A stretch of DNA of 64,000 bases, from contig OZ252150.1 in NCBI GenBank assembly GCA_965248775.1, positions 2,852,001-2,916,000 of the forward strand, given 5' to 3'. Every line of letters begins with the position of its first letter. Position 1 is the first letter of the stretch. Position numbers and translations under genes: made by a program. This document shows positions 63,522 through 64,000 of this stretch, piece after piece. Under the pieces are notes generated by a model. That model was not told the origin of the DNA and ran no database searches. It saw only the letters and a program-made list of their open reading frames with translations. Origin of the DNA: JBHHUI01 sp965248775. GTDB lineage: Bacteria; Chloroflexota; Anaerolineae; Anaerolineales; JBHHUI01.

Positions 63522-64000
63522 TCAAGCAGCCAAAGAGTAAGCCTGCTTGGCGAATAAGTACGAGAAGACTTGTTGCTCGTCAGTACCGTCAGACAGAGAG
63601 CCGTGAGCCTGCAAGATCAATGCTTCGATTAGCTGCTGGCTTTGTTGGCGAATAACCTGCCCGATGGATTGGATGGGCGCGCAGACCTTGTCACGACGCG
63701 ATGTGGGCAAACAGTGCAGGTGCAGGAACGAATAGGCCACGAAGACCAGTGACCAGTGCTTATGAATGGCGGCGGCCGAGCGCATGCGATATTCGTGGAG
63801 CCCCAGGTTCTGTTTGGCGTCTTGATAAAAGGTCTCAATCGGCCAACGGAGCAGATAGGTTGCGATGATCTTCTTGGCATCCCAACTGAGATGGCTGCTG
63901 ACCAGCACGGCATAGGTGCCGGTTAAATCAGGCTTGGCAAAGCTGATGACCAGCCGTACCTTCCCCAAAGTCGGGATGCGTACATTCTTGCTGAAGCAGT
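63522..64000 (-). CDS. DDE transposase (IS4/IS701-like), partial at window edge
   Basis: At least 159 codons, open to the window end. LLRWPIETFYQDAKQNLGLH carries the catalytic Glu of the Y-(2)-R-(3)-E type, followed by YRMRSAAAIHKHWSLVFVAY. The N-terminal two catalytic Asp residues lie beyond the window. The frame reads on upstream of the first Met (FSKNVRIPTLGKVRLVISFA), so the true start is outside. It probably belongs to an element that truncated the acyl-CoA ligase. Confidence 0.85.
   Translation of the reverse strand, partial: CFSKNVRIPTLGKVRLVISFAKPDLTGTYAVLVSSHLSWDAKKIIATYLLRWPIETFYQDAKQNLGLHEYRMRSAAAIHKHWSLVFVAYSFLHLHCLPTSRRDKVCAPIQSIGQVIRQQSQQLIEALILQAHGSLSDGTDEQQVFSYLFAKQAYSLAA

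Noticed and set aside
1..64000. CRISPR arrays, rRNA or tRNA genes
   Set aside because: No regularly spaced repeats and no cloverleaf with a T-arm consensus found on reading the intergenic regions; a tRNAscan or Infernal run would settle it.

Overview
Bacterial DNA, most likely from an uncultured, non-photosynthetic member of Chloroflexota. This is an inference from the style of RpoC (coiled-coil insertion after the first zinc finger), the GyrA-type topoisomerase with a lysine-rich tail, the caspase/beta-propeller and LysM proteins, the frequent TTG starts and the insertion-sequence types. No rRNA, tRNA or CRISPR array is visible.

Layout. 1-5 kb: a decayed transposase, then a small operon (DUF3467-like gene, unknown gene, DUF6516/TumE-like gene) whose third gene is split by an IS1182-type element. 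4.7-13.5 kb: aldo/keto reductase, a caspase-propeller membrane protein divergent from a FecR-like lipoprotein, an ISNCY-type element, and a truncated phosphodiesterase. 13.6-20.3 kb: a minus-strand acetone-carboxylase-like operon (frameshifted beta subunit, SDR, phytanoyl-CoA dioxygenase family protein, alpha, gamma). 20.4-29.2 kb: a transporter remnant, a lipoprotein, a glutamate-synthase-like gene destroyed by IS1, a membrane-anchored NDH-2-like oxidoreductase, a repeat membrane protein, and a TlpA-like lipoprotein with an in-frame TGA at the first cysteine of CxxC. 29.9-37.1 kb: a broken BTAD/ATPase regulator, a BtuF-like protein, and an amino-acid/guanidino catabolic cluster. 37-46 kb: a degenerate integrative element (serine recombinase, HTH excisionase, AAA ATPase, small ORFs) hit by three insertion sequences. 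46-63 kb: intact core genes (gyrA, a degenerate DEAD-box paralogue, rpoC, yjbQ, fabI, 3-methyladenine glycosylase, LysM protein, epimerase, aminotransferase, ridA, a trpB-type gene behind a Trp T-box leader). The right edge holds an acyl-CoA ligase remnant and another transposase.

Main points for follow-up. (1) A candidate selenoprotein at 28479-29132: UGA replaces the first Cys of C-I-N-C, and a perfect 8-bp hairpin with a G-initiated loop lies 26 nt downstream, as expected for a bacterial SECIS. (2) A tryptophan-specific T-box leader upstream of the trpB-like gene (specifier UGG at 63143-63145). (3) Three insertion sequences of two types all lie between CTAG tetranucleotides; in one case removing the element plus one CTAG restores an interrupted reading frame. 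(4) A DEAD-box protein that has lost its catalytic motifs sits between rpoC and gyrA.

Many accessory genes carry indels or nonsense codons while the long core genes are intact. This pattern suggests real decay of accessory DNA, although scattered single-base assembly errors cannot be excluded from sequence alone.
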